Part shown: piece by piece, positions 8,282 through 17,753 of the stretch
Layout of the letters: the number at the start of each line of letters is the position of its first letter
Numbering within the stretch: the first letter of the stretch is position 1
Source: Luteibacter flocculans
GTDB taxonomy: Bacteria > Pseudomonadota > Gammaproteobacteria > Xanthomonadales > Rhodanobacteraceae
DNA: 64,000 bases
Direction: 5' to 3'
Assembly: GCF_023612255.1 (NCBI RefSeq)
Contig: NZ_CP063231.1
Location: 788,001 to 852,000 of the forward strand
Notes under the pieces: generated by a model
Seen by the model: the letters and a program-made list of their open reading frames with translations, nothing else
What the model was told of the DNA's origin: nothing
Databases searched by the model: none
Program-made: the position numbers and the translations under genes

Positions 8282-8431
8282 CCCATCGCCAGCAGGCTGG
8301 CTCCCACCCCGACAGCGGTAGGAACCAGTCTGCTGATGAATCAGGTTGTACTGTGGTGGGAACCAGTTTGCTAATGAGTCAGGTTGTACTGTGGTGGGAG
8401 CCAGCCTGCTGGCGATTGGCGCCGCCTTCCG
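8282..8431. repeat. REP-like repeats with three tandem 38-bp units
   Basis: An inverted copy of the AGCCTGCTGGC-type palindrome lies at 8282-8307. It is followed by three head-to-tail units with a 38-base period starting at 8318, 8356 and 8394. Each unit begins with a (GTGGGAACCAG-like) palindrome half and the first two continue with AATCAGGTTGTACTGTGG or GAGTCAGGTTGTACTGTG. The last unit regains the intact palindrome GAGCCAGCCTGCTGGC. The middle copies have decayed stems (CCAGTTTGCTAATG). This looks like local tandem amplification of a dispersed palindromic repeat between the convergent 3' ends of mazG and the next gene. Confidence 0.85.
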
Positions 8432-8434
8432 ACA

Positions 8435-8956
8435 TCACTTCGCGCTGGCAGACTTCGCGGCTGCGCGGTCCTGCATGCGCTGCTTGAAGGCTTCCATTTC
8501 CTGGTGGCGCTTCTGGTCCTGGGCGAGGCTCTCGTCGAGGCTCTTGCGCATCGTGGCGATGGCGGCATCCACGTTCTGCGGCTGCATCTGCGCGCGCGCC
8601 AGATGGCGGTACGCGTAGTCGCGCACCATCGGGTTCTGCGACTTCGCCAGCACCTCGTTGTACAGCGCCGGGAGTTCCTTGCTGCGTCCGCTGGCGATGT
8701 AGAGGCGTTCCAGCGAGCGCAGGTCGCCGATCACACCGGCGTTGCGCATGTCGCCGTGACCATGCCGGCCCCAGTCGCCGCGGTCGTGATCGCCGCCATG
8801 GCCCCACTTCGGACCCTGCGGCGGGTTGGCAGGCTGAGCCCCGCGCGCCGCAGGCGCGGTGGGAGCGGGCGGAGCGGCATCCTGCGCGACGGCAAAGGCG
8901 GTCGAGCCGGCGAGGAGGAGGGCGGCGGCACTGGCGAGAAGGGTCTTGCGTTGCAT
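8435..8956 (-). CDS. Periplasmic protein of unknown function, Gly/His-rich middle
   Basis: 173 residues, not recognised as a named family. A clear Sec signal peptide opens it (MQRKTLLASAAALLLAGSTAFA, cleavage after AFA near residue 22). A Pro/Ala/Gly-rich linker and a GHGGDHDRGDWGRHGHGD stretch (about residues 50-70) could bind metal. The rest is charged and helical: SLERLYIASGRSKELPALYNEVL, then helices with many Gln and Lys up to residue 173. Helix pairs of this sort resemble a tetratricopeptide-like or Spy-like periplasmic fold, which is only a guess. I chose the start at 8956 for the signal peptide; the longer ORF to 9124 would overlap the divergent gene's start. Confidence 0.7.
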   Translation of the reverse strand: MQRKTLLASAAALLLAGSTAFAVAQDAAPPAPTAPAARGAQPANPPQGPKWGHGGDHDRGDWGRHGHGDMRNAGVIGDLRSLERLYIASGRSKELPALYNEVLAKSQNPMVRDYAYRHLARAQMQPQNVDAAIATMRKSLDESLAQDQKRHQEMEAFKQRMQDRAAAKSASAK

Positions 8957-9122
8957 ACGGTGGTCTCCGGTTGGACTTGCACGGTGGAAAACGTGCCGCC
9001 CCGATGGCGGTTGACGTGCCTGTTGGCCGCCGGTCATCTTCACGTGAAGACGTCGGTTGCAACCTTTTGCGAGCGCGCCGCATCCATAGGGGGTCAACGC
9101 GTTCTCACCATGGGGAAAACAC

Positions 9123-9899
9123 ATGCGCTACCTGATCCTTGCCTCGCTGTTGCTGCTGCCGGCCGTGGCTCTCGCCAATGACGAGCCGTGCAAGTTCCAT
9201 GCGGATCGCAATCTCGATCTGGACTTGAATGGCGTGCGCTCGGTGCGTTTTGCCGTCAGCGCCTACGACCTGCACCTTTCCGGTGGCGGTCCTGCTGGCA
9301 AAGGCACGGTGCGCGGCAAGGCCTGCGCATCGGAGCAGGAAGCCCTCGACGATCTCGTCGTGACCCAGGAGCGCGATGGCGACACGCTGGTGGTCGAGAT
9401 GAAGAACAGGCGCAATGGCGGCTGGTCGGGATTTGGCAGCCACTACAACAGCCTCAAGGTCGAGGCCACGGTGCCCTCGAACATCCCGGTCAAGGTCAAC
9501 GTCGGCTCGGGCGATGCGATGGTTCGCAATGTGGCGTCGCTCGACGGCGCAGTGGGTTCAGGTGACCTCGAAGCACGCGAGATCAAGGGCCCCGTGAGCA
9601 TGACCGTGGGCTCGGGCGACGTGAAGCTGGAGCAGGTGGGCGCGGTCACCGTCGAAACGATCGGTTCGGGCGATTTCATCGCAAAGCGCGTGGACGGCGG
9701 TGTGCGCATCGGCACGGTCGGCTCGGGCGACGCCAAGATCAGCGGCGTCAGCGGCGATATCGAGGTGGCGACCGTCGGTTCCGGCGATGTCGACGTGGAC
9801 GAGGTGCACGGCAATCTTACCGTGCGCACGGTCGGTAGCGGCAGCGTCAGCCATCGGAGCGTGACCGGCAAGGTCGACGTGCCCCGCGAGAAGGACTGA
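9123..9899 (+). CDS. Secreted DUF2807-like protein with seven GSGD repeats
   Basis: 258 residues with a Sec signal peptide (MRYLILASLLLLPAVALA). The mature half from about residue 110 is a right-handed beta-helix-like repeat domain: GSG(D/S) recurs at residues 128, 145, 163, 181, 200, 219 and 238, each rung 17-19 residues long and starting with a V/I-G-S-G-D turn. This pattern is that of the DUF2807/GIN head domain, found in extracytoplasmic proteins of unknown function. Cysteines at 23 and 68 could form a disulfide. It is divergent from the preceding periplasmic protein. The repeat is strictly protein-level: codons vary between rungs. Confidence 0.8.
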   Translation: MRYLILASLLLLPAVALANDEPCKFHADRNLDLDLNGVRSVRFAVSAYDLHLSGGGPAGKGTVRGKACASEQEALDDLVVTQERDGDTLVVEMKNRRNGGWSGFGSHYNSLKVEATVPSNIPVKVNVGSGDAMVRNVASLDGAVGSGDLEAREIKGPVSMTVGSGDVKLEQVGAVTVETIGSGDFIAKRVDGGVRIGTVGSGDAKISGVSGDIEVATVGSGDVDVDEVHGNLTVRTVGSGSVSHRSVTGKVDVPREKD

Positions 9900-10014
9900 C
9901 GTTTCGTCCATCATGATCGCCGGCCTTCCGGCGTTCGTGACGGCCGCGTGAGAGCGATCCGAGTCGAAAGGTTCGCTCCGATACTTCCGCTATCATCCCG
10001 CCACTCGTGGTGGG

Positions 10015-11127
10015 ATGTTATCGATGACGTGGTTGCCTGAATCGTTGCGCGCGCTGCGCCGCGACATGCTCTTTATCACGCTGCTCGTCGCAGCGATCGT
10101 GTTCGCCGTCGTCATGCCGTCGCGGCTGCCGGATTGGCCGGGGCTGGTCGATTGGCCGACCATTGCGGCGCTGACTGGCCTTCTCATACTGACGCGTGCC
10201 GTGGATTCGAGCGGCGCCCTGGAAGTGGCCGGGCGCTGGCTCATCGATCGCATGTCGACGCGCCGTGTCGCCGCCCTTGGACTCGTTGCCGCGACGGCCG
10301 TGCTGTCGATGTTGCTGACGAACGACGTGGCTTTGTTCGTGATGGTGCCGCTTGCCCTGACCATGTGTCGCATCGCGCGCATGCCGGCCACGCGGCTGGT
10401 CGTCTTCCAGGCGCTGGCGGTCAACGCCGGCTCGATGCTGACGCCCATCGGCAACCCGCAGAATCTTTTCCTGTGGCAGCAGTGGAACAACGGCTTCGGC
10501 GGCTTCGTCTGGGCCATGCTGCCGCTTGCCGGTATCGCCCTGATCCTGTTGCTGGCACTGACGGCGCTGGCATTTCCTGCGGAACCGCTCGAAGTGCATG
10601 GCCGTGGCGACGAAAGCGTCGATCGCACGATGCTGCTGGTCGCTGCGTTGCTCTATGTACCGTTCATCGTGCTGGCGGATCTGCGCTACGTCGGCTGGGC
10701 GCTGCTCGGCGTGATGGTGGTGTTCGTCGCCTTCCGCCGTCGCGTGGTCGCGAGCATCGACTGGGGTCTGTTGCTGACCTTCGTGCTGATGTTCATCGAC
10801 CTGCGCCTGCTCGCGGGCTTGTCGGCGGTAAAGAGCTTCGTGGCCGGGCTCGGGCTCGACCACGCGACGCATCTCTACGTCACCGGTGCCCTCGCGTCGC
10901 AGATTGTGAGCAACGTGCCGGCGGCAATCCTTTTGGCGGAGTACTCACAAGACTGGCGTACGCTCGCCTATGGCGTGAACGTCGGCGGTTTCGGTTTCGT
11001 GCTGGGTTCGCTGGCGAACCTGATCGCGCTGCGATTGCTGGGCGAAAAAAAGGCGTGGGCCACGTTCCATCTGTGGTCCACGCCGTTCTTCGTGGCGGTC
11101 GCGTTGTTGGGCTGGCTGTTGCTCTGA
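10015..11127 (+). CDS. Anion/H+ or Na+ permease, ArsB/NhaD/SLC13-like
   Basis: An integral membrane protein of 370 residues with about ten hydrophobic segments, belonging to the ion transporter (IT) superfamily. Conserved hairpin motifs are visible: MLLTNDVALFVMVPL near residue 101 (the TNDV signature), NAGSMLTPIGNPQNLFLW near 141 (the G-N-P-Q-N signature), and SQIVSNVPAAILL near 298 (SNVPA). Members carry arsenite, dicarboxylates, sulfate or Na+; the short length and absent TrkA-C domain resemble ArsB-like members, but I cannot choose a substrate. Two start codons, 10015 and 10024, are possible. Convergent with phaZ at only 3 bases. Confidence 0.85.
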   Translation: MLSMTWLPESLRALRRDMLFITLLVAAIVFAVVMPSRLPDWPGLVDWPTIAALTGLLILTRAVDSSGALEVAGRWLIDRMSTRRVAALGLVAATAVLSMLLTNDVALFVMVPLALTMCRIARMPATRLVVFQALAVNAGSMLTPIGNPQNLFLWQQWNNGFGGFVWAMLPLAGIALILLLALTALAFPAEPLEVHGRGDESVDRTMLLVAALLYVPFIVLADLRYVGWALLGVMVVFVAFRRRVVASIDWGLLLTFVLMFIDLRLLAGLSAVKSFVAGLGLDHATHLYVTGALASQIVSNVPAAILLAEYSQDWRTLAYGVNVGGFGFVLGSLANLIALRLLGEKKAWATFHLWSTPFFVAVALLGWLLL

Positions 11128-11130
11128 GCG

Positions 11131-12414
11131 TCAGGCCTTGCGCGTGCCTTGCGCGCCGGTGTTGCTGTTGCCCCGGTCGAACGCCTTGATGAAGTCGCGC
11201 ACATCGGGATAGACCACGTCGCGCCAGCGACGGCCGCTGAAGATGCCGTAATGGCCGGCACCTTCCACGGTGATGTGCTTGCGACGCTTCTTCGCGATGC
11301 CCTTGCACAGGCCATGGGCCGCTTCGGTCTGGCCGAGGCCGGAGATGTCGTCGAGTTCGCCTTCGATGGTGAGCAGCGCGGTGTCCTTGATCTTCGCCGG
11401 CTGGACGAGTTCGCCATGGACTTCCCACGTGCCCTTGGGCAGGCGGTGTTCCTGGAACACGGTCTCGATGGTGTCGAGGTAATACTCGGCCGGCATGTCG
11501 AGCACCGCGTTGTATTCATCGTAGAACTTGCGATGCGCTTCGGCGTCGTCGAGATCGCCCTTGCGCAGGTTCTCGTAGAAATCCCAATGCGACATGACGT
11601 GCCGGCTCGGGTTCATGGCGAGGAAACCCGCGTGCTGGAGAAAGCCCGGATAGACGTCGCGGCCGGCGCCCGGATACTGATAGGGCACCTTGTGGATCAG
11701 CTGATTGCGGAACCACGACAGCGGCCGCGTGGTGGCGAGGTTGTCCACGCTGGTGGGGCTCTTGCGCGTGTCGATCGGGCCACCCATGAGGGTGAGCGTG
11801 GCCGGGGTGGCCTCGCCACGTGCGGCCATCAGCGAGACCGCCGCCAGCACCGGCACGGTGGGCTGGCACACCGACACGACGTGCGCGCGATGCACGCCCA
11901 CGTGGCGAATGAATTCCTCGATGTACGAGACGTAATCGGCGAGCGAGAACGAGCCCTGGTCGAGCGGCACCATGCGCGCGTCGACCCAGTCGGTGATGTA
12001 CACCTTGTGATCGCGCAGCAGTGTGCGCACGGTGTCGCGCAGCAGCGTGGAATGGTGGCCGGACAACGGCGCCACGACCAGCACCGCGGGATCGTGCTTC
12101 ATGCGGTCGACCGTGGCCTGGTCGTCGGAGAAGCGCTTGAACCGCTTCAGTGTGCAGAACGGCTTCGCCATCGACACCTGTTCGACGATGGCGACGTCGT
12201 GCCCGTGCGCGTGCACGCTATGGATGTCGAACTCGGGCTTCTCGTACGCCTTGCCCAGGCGGTACATCAGTTCGCACCCGGCGGCGGCGCGTTCCGCGCC
12301 CGGCACACGGGCGAAGGGGCTGGCGATGTCGCCAAACATCTTCGCGCCTGCCTCGGCCCAGTAGGAAAGCGGGCTGAGCATCGAGCGTTGCCATTCGTGC
12401 ATGAGGTAGAGCAT
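11131..12414 (-). CDS. phaZ: Intracellular polyhydroxybutyrate depolymerase PhaZ
   Basis: Mobilises intracellular PHB granules. The 427-residue alpha/beta-hydrolase starts with the family-typical MLYLMHEWQRSMLSP. The nucleophile is a cysteine, C183, in VSVCQPTVPVLAAV, the lipase-box-like motif of Ralstonia-type PhaZ; the other triad parts fit as D in IEGELDDISG and H in VEGAGHYGIFSGRRW near the C-terminus. Length matches PhaZa1 proteins (about 420). No PHB synthase or phasin gene is in the window. Stop is 3 bases from the permease stop, so their transcripts converge. Confidence 0.93.
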   Translation of the reverse strand: MLYLMHEWQRSMLSPLSYWAEAGAKMFGDIASPFARVPGAERAAAGCELMYRLGKAYEKPEFDIHSVHAHGHDVAIVEQVSMAKPFCTLKRFKRFSDDQATVDRMKHDPAVLVVAPLSGHHSTLLRDTVRTLLRDHKVYITDWVDARMVPLDQGSFSLADYVSYIEEFIRHVGVHRAHVVSVCQPTVPVLAAVSLMAARGEATPATLTLMGGPIDTRKSPTSVDNLATTRPLSWFRNQLIHKVPYQYPGAGRDVYPGFLQHAGFLAMNPSRHVMSHWDFYENLRKGDLDDAEAHRKFYDEYNAVLDMPAEYYLDTIETVFQEHRLPKGTWEVHGELVQPAKIKDTALLTIEGELDDISGLGQTEAAHGLCKGIAKKRRKHITVEGAGHYGIFSGRRWRDVVYPDVRDFIKAFDRGNSNTGAQGTRKA

Positions 12415-12497
12415 GCAGGTCGCGTCCGGGGCTTGGGGAATGGCGCATCATAACCAGTTGCGCCGCGCCATGTGTAAAGCCCCTGTTTTTACTCGAT

Positions 12498-13259
12498 TTA
12501 AGCGACCGCCTTGCGGCAGACCAGCAGGACTTCGTCCACGCCGGGGCCGGGCTCGAAGCCCGGCGTGAAGGCCAGCGGCTTCTGGAAACGCACGCCCAGG
12601 GGCATGAACACGCGGTTGTACCACCACATGGCGCGGGCACGCTGATGGGTCAGGTACCACTGGCCCAGATCCAGCAACTTCGAGGACTTCGGCTGCATGC
12701 CGTACACCGCGCTGCGTTCGATCGCAAAGCCGTGGCGGGCCAGCAGATCCCGGATCGTCTCGGGCTCATAGCGGCGGTAATGCCCCACGAAATCGTCGAA
12801 AGCGGTCCAGGCGGACGGGTGCAGGGGGACCGAAAGCAGCAGCCGTGCGCCGGGCTCGGCCACGCGGGCCAGTTCGCCCAGCGCGCCCTCGTCGTCCACA
12901 ACGTGTTCGAGAATGTCGAAGGCGCAGACGAAATCGAAGCTCGCGTCACGGAACGGCAGCGCGCCGATCATCGCGTTGGCGACGCGTGCGCCATGCCGGC
13001 CGAGTTCGCGCAGCGCCGGGCGGCTGAGGTCCACGAACTGCGTGTCGGCCAGAGGCAGGCGAGGCCGCAGGCCCGGCGCCACTTCCAGCCGGCGCGACGT
13101 CTCCGCGGCGAGTTCGGCTACCAGCGGCCAAGTGTTGAAGCGCTCGGGCGCGAACAGCTTCGCTTCCGCCCACAAGGCATCGTAAAAGCGCTTGTTGCTG
13201 CCGATCAGGTCGGCGTCGGTCCGCGGGGGCGGTCCCGAGGTGAACGATGCGGTGGTCAT
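12498..13259 (-). CDS. Class I SAM-dependent methyltransferase
   Basis: 253 residues, type-11 methyltransferase-like. The SAM fold is recognisable from FVDLSRPALRELGRHGARVANAMIG and the strongly conserved post-loop segment SFDFVCAFDILEHVVDDEGALGELARVAEPGARLLLSVPLHP near residues 110-155. The glycine-rich motif I is weak, and the protein has an unusual C-terminal part with YGMQPKSSKLLDLGQWYLTHQ. The substrate is unknown. I set the start at 13259 (MTTASFTSGPP); a longer ORF reaches 13394 and overlaps the next gene's 3' end by over 100 bases. It is co-oriented with the molybdenum hydroxylase genes upstream, with 28 bases between them. Confidence 0.8.
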   Translation of the reverse strand: MTTASFTSGPPPRTDADLIGSNKRFYDALWAEAKLFAPERFNTWPLVAELAAETSRRLEVAPGLRPRLPLADTQFVDLSRPALRELGRHGARVANAMIGALPFRDASFDFVCAFDILEHVVDDEGALGELARVAEPGARLLLSVPLHPSAWTAFDDFVGHYRRYEPETIRDLLARHGFAIERSAVYGMQPKSSKLLDLGQWYLTHQRARAMWWYNRVFMPLGVRFQKPLAFTPGFEPGPGVDEVLLVCRKAVA

Positions 13260-13287
13260 GCGATACCTCGGGAAAGCGGTAAAGGAA

Positions 13288-15560
13288 CTAGCGCAGTCGC
13301 GCCAGTTCGCGCAGCAGCGGCAGGCGACGCACACGGACGGCCGTGGCGCGGAAGACGGCGTTGGCGAGTGCCGGCGCTGCCGAGGGAACGGCAATCACGC
13401 TGGCGCCCGACGGATCGGCCGTGGACGGCACGATCACCGTCTCGATCTCGTACGGCATGGGCTGGGTCGCTGCGATCGGGTAGTCGCGGAAGCCGGTCTG
13501 CTGGACCCGGCCGTCCTTCACGGTGATCGCAAGATTGAGCGCGGTCGACAGCGCATCCATCGTGGCGCCCTGCAGCTGCGCCTCCAGGCCCATCGGATTG
13601 ATGACGCGGCCCACGTCCGCCACGCAGACGACGCGGTGGATATCGATGCCGTCTGCGGTCGGGGAGACCTCGATGGCATGCGCGACATAGGCGCCGAACA
13701 CGTAGGCACAGGCGATGCCCAGGCCGTTCTCGCTGCGCAGCCAGCGGCTCCAGTCGAGCTTGTCGGCCGCGAGCCGGAGCACATTGGCGAGGCGCCCGGT
13801 ATCGAGCGGGCCGCCGCGTGCGCCATACGGCAGCTGGCGCGGATCGCCCAGCAGCGCGAGGCGGAAGTCGAGCGGATTGGCCTTCACTGCATGCGCCAGC
13901 TCGTCGATGAAGCTCTCGCTGGCGAAGGTCGGCGTGACGTGCGGCGAGCCGCGCCATTCACCTCGCGCCAGGGTGGAGTCCAGCGCATACCAGTCGCTGC
14001 GGAAGTTGGGCACCAGGCCGGCCGGCAGAGCGTCCGCCACCAGCTCGGACTGCCACAGGCGGTTGTCCGGCGTGCCGCGACCGGCCAGCGCCGATGGGCT
14101 TGCCATGCGCTGATGCCAGCCGACGATGGCCTTCCTTCGATCGAGCGACGCGTTGAGCCGGTGGACGGCCAGCGGTCGGTAGTAGTCGCGTGCGAGGTCG
14201 TCGTCGCGGGTCCAGAGCACTTTGACCGGACGATTGCGGATCTCGTCGGGCTTCTTGGCCAGCGCGATCGCCATGGCCTCGGCGATGTAGTCCTGCTCCA
14301 GCCGTCGACCGAAACCGCCGCCGCCGCGCGGCACCTGGATGTCGATCTGGTCCGGCCGGAAACCGGTCATCCGCTGGACCACGGTGTAGACCTGACGCGG
14401 CGATTGCGTGGCGGCGATCACCGTCACGCTGGTGTCGGGATCCAGGCGAACGACGCAGTTGGGCGTCTCGGCGGTGGCGTGCGCCACCCACGGCTGGAAA
14501 TAGGTGGCTTCCAGCGCCCGTGCGGCTTTCTTGCGGGCGCTGGTGATGTCGCCATCGGCACGCACCGTGATGGGCGTCGCGGTGTCGTCGTCGAACAGTT
14601 CGAGCGCTTTCTGTTCCAGGGCGGAGGCGGCGGGCTCCACGGTACTGCCGGCCTTCCAGCGCGCGTCGAGCGCGGTTCGTCCTGCCAGGGCCGACCAGGT
14701 GTCGCGTGCGAGCACCACCAGAGCCGGCGCCTGTGCGGCCATGCCGGCCGGTTGACCCTGCTCAGGCGTGAGATCGATGACGGCGTACACGCCGTCGACC
14801 TTCATCGCGGCATCGCGCTCGGCGGTATCGAGCGATCCACCCGGATACGGGCAACGTGCAAGCACGGCGATCACCGGGTCGCCGATGGTCTCGTCGAAGG
14901 CGTAGCGCAGCGCGCCGGTCACGACCGCGCGTGCATCCACGTCGCCCGCGGGCTGGCCGATGAGGTGATAGCGATCGGGCGATTTGAGCGGGGGCGGAGC
15001 CGAAGGCGCATCGATGCTTGCCGCAGCGGACGCGAGATCGGCGTACGAGATGCGCCGCCCATCGGCGGCCACGGCCATGCCGCTTTCGCCACGCAGTTGT
15101 TCGGCAGGCACGCCGAGACGTCGTGCGGCGGCCTGCAGGAGCAGCCAGCGGCCCAGGGCGCCTGCCTGGCGCAGATCGGCCCAGGCGGCCGGGATGCTCG
15201 TGGCATCGCCGCTGCGCTGGCGGCCATAGGTGAATTTCGGTTCGCCGTTGCCGGCGGTGACGCCAAGACCCAGCGGCTCGACGACGACGCGCGTCCAGTC
15301 GGCATCCAGTTCCTCGGCGATGATCCGCGCCAGCGAGGTGGACGTGCCTTCGCCGTTGTCGGGATCGCGCACGCCGATGAAGATGCGGCCATCGGCGTCG
15401 ATGCGCAGGTACGGGCCGACCTGGGCCCACGCGTCGCCGAGCAGGCCAAGCGGTGGGGGGCGGTCAACCGCGTCGGCCGTGCCGATGCCGATGACCAGGG
15501 CGCCCGCCGTACCGGCGGCGTACTTGAGGAAGCGGCGGCGGGAGAGTCGTACCTCGCCGC

Positions 15561-15564
<4 letters not shown>
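13288..15564 (-). CDS. iorB: Molybdopterin-binding aldehyde/isoquinoline oxidoreductase large subunit (IorB-like)
   Basis: 758 residues. It opens with a twin-arginine signal (LSRRRFLKYAAGTAGALVIG), so the holoenzyme is exported folded. The molybdenum-cofactor domain shows PRGGGGFGRRLEQDYIAEA (mid-protein), the TQSPRQVYTVVQRM cofactor loop, and HRVVCVADVGRVINPMGLEAQLQGA near residue 640. This set is that of the membrane-associated IorB/CoxL-like hydroxylases that oxidise aldehydes or N-heterocycles and pass electrons through the [2Fe-2S] subunit. No FAD subunit is present, as expected in the IorAB type. The start overlaps the iorA stop (TCAT, 15561-15564). The natural substrate is not deducible. 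Confidence 0.88.
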
Positions 15565-16112
<548 letters not shown>

Positions 16113-16165
16113 CTGGGTTCCACTTCCTGGGCTGAACCGGGCCATTGTGGCATCGGTGCTCCCGT

Positions 16166-17479
16166 TCAGCGAGCCACTTTACTGAACAGGCGTCGCCACA
16201 CGGCGTACACAGGAAGCCCGGCAAACACCACCAGACACACGACACCGGCGCTGAGCGGCTTCTCCCATGCGTAGGCGACCACCACCGCGACGATGACTGC
16301 CAGGAAGGTCAGCGGCAGCAGCGGGTACGCCGGCGTGACGAAGGCCGGGCGGCCCGGCACGTGGCGGCGATACCAGAACAGCGTGGCGATGGTGACGGCG
16401 TACGCCGCCCAGTCGCCGAAGGTGGCGAAGTCCAGCAATTGGCCGTAGTTGGCCGCGAGCACGAGCACGATCGCCCACAGCGCCAACGCCACTAGTGCGA
16501 TGTTGGGCGTGCGGTAGCGCGGGTGCAGCTTCGCCACGCTGGCGAAGAACAGCCCATCCTGGCCCATCACCTGGAGGACGCGTGCACCGGCCACGAGCGT
16601 GATGTTGCAGAAGCCCAGGGTCGAGATCGCGATGCCGATCGCGATGATCTTGGCGCCGGTCTCGCCGAAGACACGGCTCATCACGTCCGCGGCCGGCGCA
16701 TGGCTGCTGGCGAGCCCGGCATGGCCGAGCACCGCCAGGTAGGCATAGTTGGTGAGGACGTAGGCGGCGATGACCACGAGCATGCCGAGGACCAGCGCTC
16801 GTGGCAGGGTGCGCTGCGGGTCGCGCACTTCCCCCGCCAGGTTATTGAGGTAGCTGAAGCCGGAAAAGGCGAACAGCACCGGGAGCAACGCCCCTGCGAG
16901 GCTGCCGCTTGTGGCGATCGGGGTCGGCTCCAGTGCTTGGGTCGTGCCCGCACCGGCAAAGGCGAGCCCGGTGACGACGAGGATCGCGATGGCGGCGAGC
17001 TTCAGGATCGCGAAGACGTTCTGCACCTGCGCACCGAAGCGGATGCCGAAGAGATTGAGCCCGGTGACGAACACCAGTGCCCCTACTGCCAGCGGCTTTA
17101 CCAGTGACGGCGACAGGCCGAACACCGACGTGGCGTAGCTTCCAAAGATCGTCGCCACCGCCGCGCTGCTGCCGCTGTAGATCACCAGCAGCATCGTCCA
17201 GCCGAACAGAAAGCCCGCGAGCCGCCCGAAGGCCTCGCGCAGGTAGACGTAGCTGCCACCCGCCTCGGGTCGGCGCGCCCCGAGTTCGGCGTAGCAGAGG
17301 CAGCCGATGAGGGTCAGCAAGCCACCGCCGACCCAGAGCCCGAGCAGGACCCATCCCGAATCGGTGCGCTGCGCGACGATGCCGGGGTTGAGAAAGATGC
17401 CTCCGCCGATGATGCCGCCGATGACGATGAGCGCGGCGTCCATGAGGGTGAGGCGGCGGGCGTAGCCGGGGTTGTCCAT
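16166..17479 (-). CDS. APC-family amino acid permease
   Basis: 437 residues with about twelve hydrophobic segments. The N-terminal GGIIGGGIFLNPGIVAQ (residues 21-37) is the substrate-binding unwound helix of the APC superfamily, and AELGARRPEAGGSYVYLREAFG is its conserved loop after helix 2. FSGFSYLNNLAGEVRDPQRTLPRALVLG near residues 210-240 is the helix-6 and following signature of LAT/amino-acid exchangers. It probably takes up amino acids or amines by proton symport. Substrate cannot be read. It lies 53 bases upstream of iorA in the same orientation; co-transcription is possible. Its 5' side faces an inverted-repeat element and lysAC. Confidence 0.87.
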   Translation of the reverse strand: MDNPGYARRLTLMDAALIVIGGIIGGGIFLNPGIVAQRTDSGWVLLGLWVGGGLLTLIGCLCYAELGARRPEAGGSYVYLREAFGRLAGFLFGWTMLLVIYSGSSAAVATIFGSYATSVFGLSPSLVKPLAVGALVFVTGLNLFGIRFGAQVQNVFAILKLAAIAILVVTGLAFAGAGTTQALEPTPIATSGSLAGALLPVLFAFSGFSYLNNLAGEVRDPQRTLPRALVLGMLVVIAAYVLTNYAYLAVLGHAGLASSHAPAADVMSRVFGETGAKIIAIGIAISTLGFCNITLVAGARVLQVMGQDGLFFASVAKLHPRYRTPNIALVALALWAIVLVLAANYGQLLDFATFGDWAAYAVTIATLFWYRRHVPGRPAFVTPAYPLLPLTFLAVIVAVVVAYAWEKPLSAGVVCLVVFAGLPVYAVWRRLFSKVAR

Positions 17480-17517
17480 GGGGGCGCCGGTGATGAACGA
17501 AGTGCGGAGGATCGCTT

Positions 17518-17663
17518 GGGAGATGAGAGATGGGAAGTGGGGGCGTCAATTCCGTCGATGGCAGATGGAGCGATAGGCCTCACGCGACCGTCGATGCACC
17601 CCGGGCCACACGCTTCCGGACCGCGGCGTGCAGGCGCCCCCGCTTCCCATCTCCCGCCTCCCG
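17518..17663. repeat. Large imperfect inverted repeat before lysAC
   Basis: Arms of about 28 bases lie at 17518-17545 and 17635-17663. The left arm contains GAGATGGGAAGTGGGGGCG and the right arm its imperfect complement CGCCCCCGCTTCCCATCTC; most positions pair, including GT wobbles. The 89-base loop holds a smaller pair GCCTCACGC / GCGTGCAGGC. The element sits between divergent genes, 90 bases before the lysAC start, so if transcribed with lysAC it would form a long 5'-leader hairpin. It might instead be a dispersed foldback element. No poly-U tract follows, so it is not an obvious terminator, and I see no lysine riboswitch consensus. Confidence 0.6.
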
Positions 17664-17753
17664 TCGTTTGCGTTTTCAGCCTTGCAGCGCAACACTTCGA
17701 CGGATTTGCCGGCATACGTCGGCACCGCCTTCCCCAGCAGCCCAAAGAGTCCC

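Noticed and set aside
17480-17753. Lysine riboswitch in the lysAC leader
   Set aside because: A long inverted repeat is present, but the lysine-aptamer core motifs are not recognisable; no riboswitch claimed.
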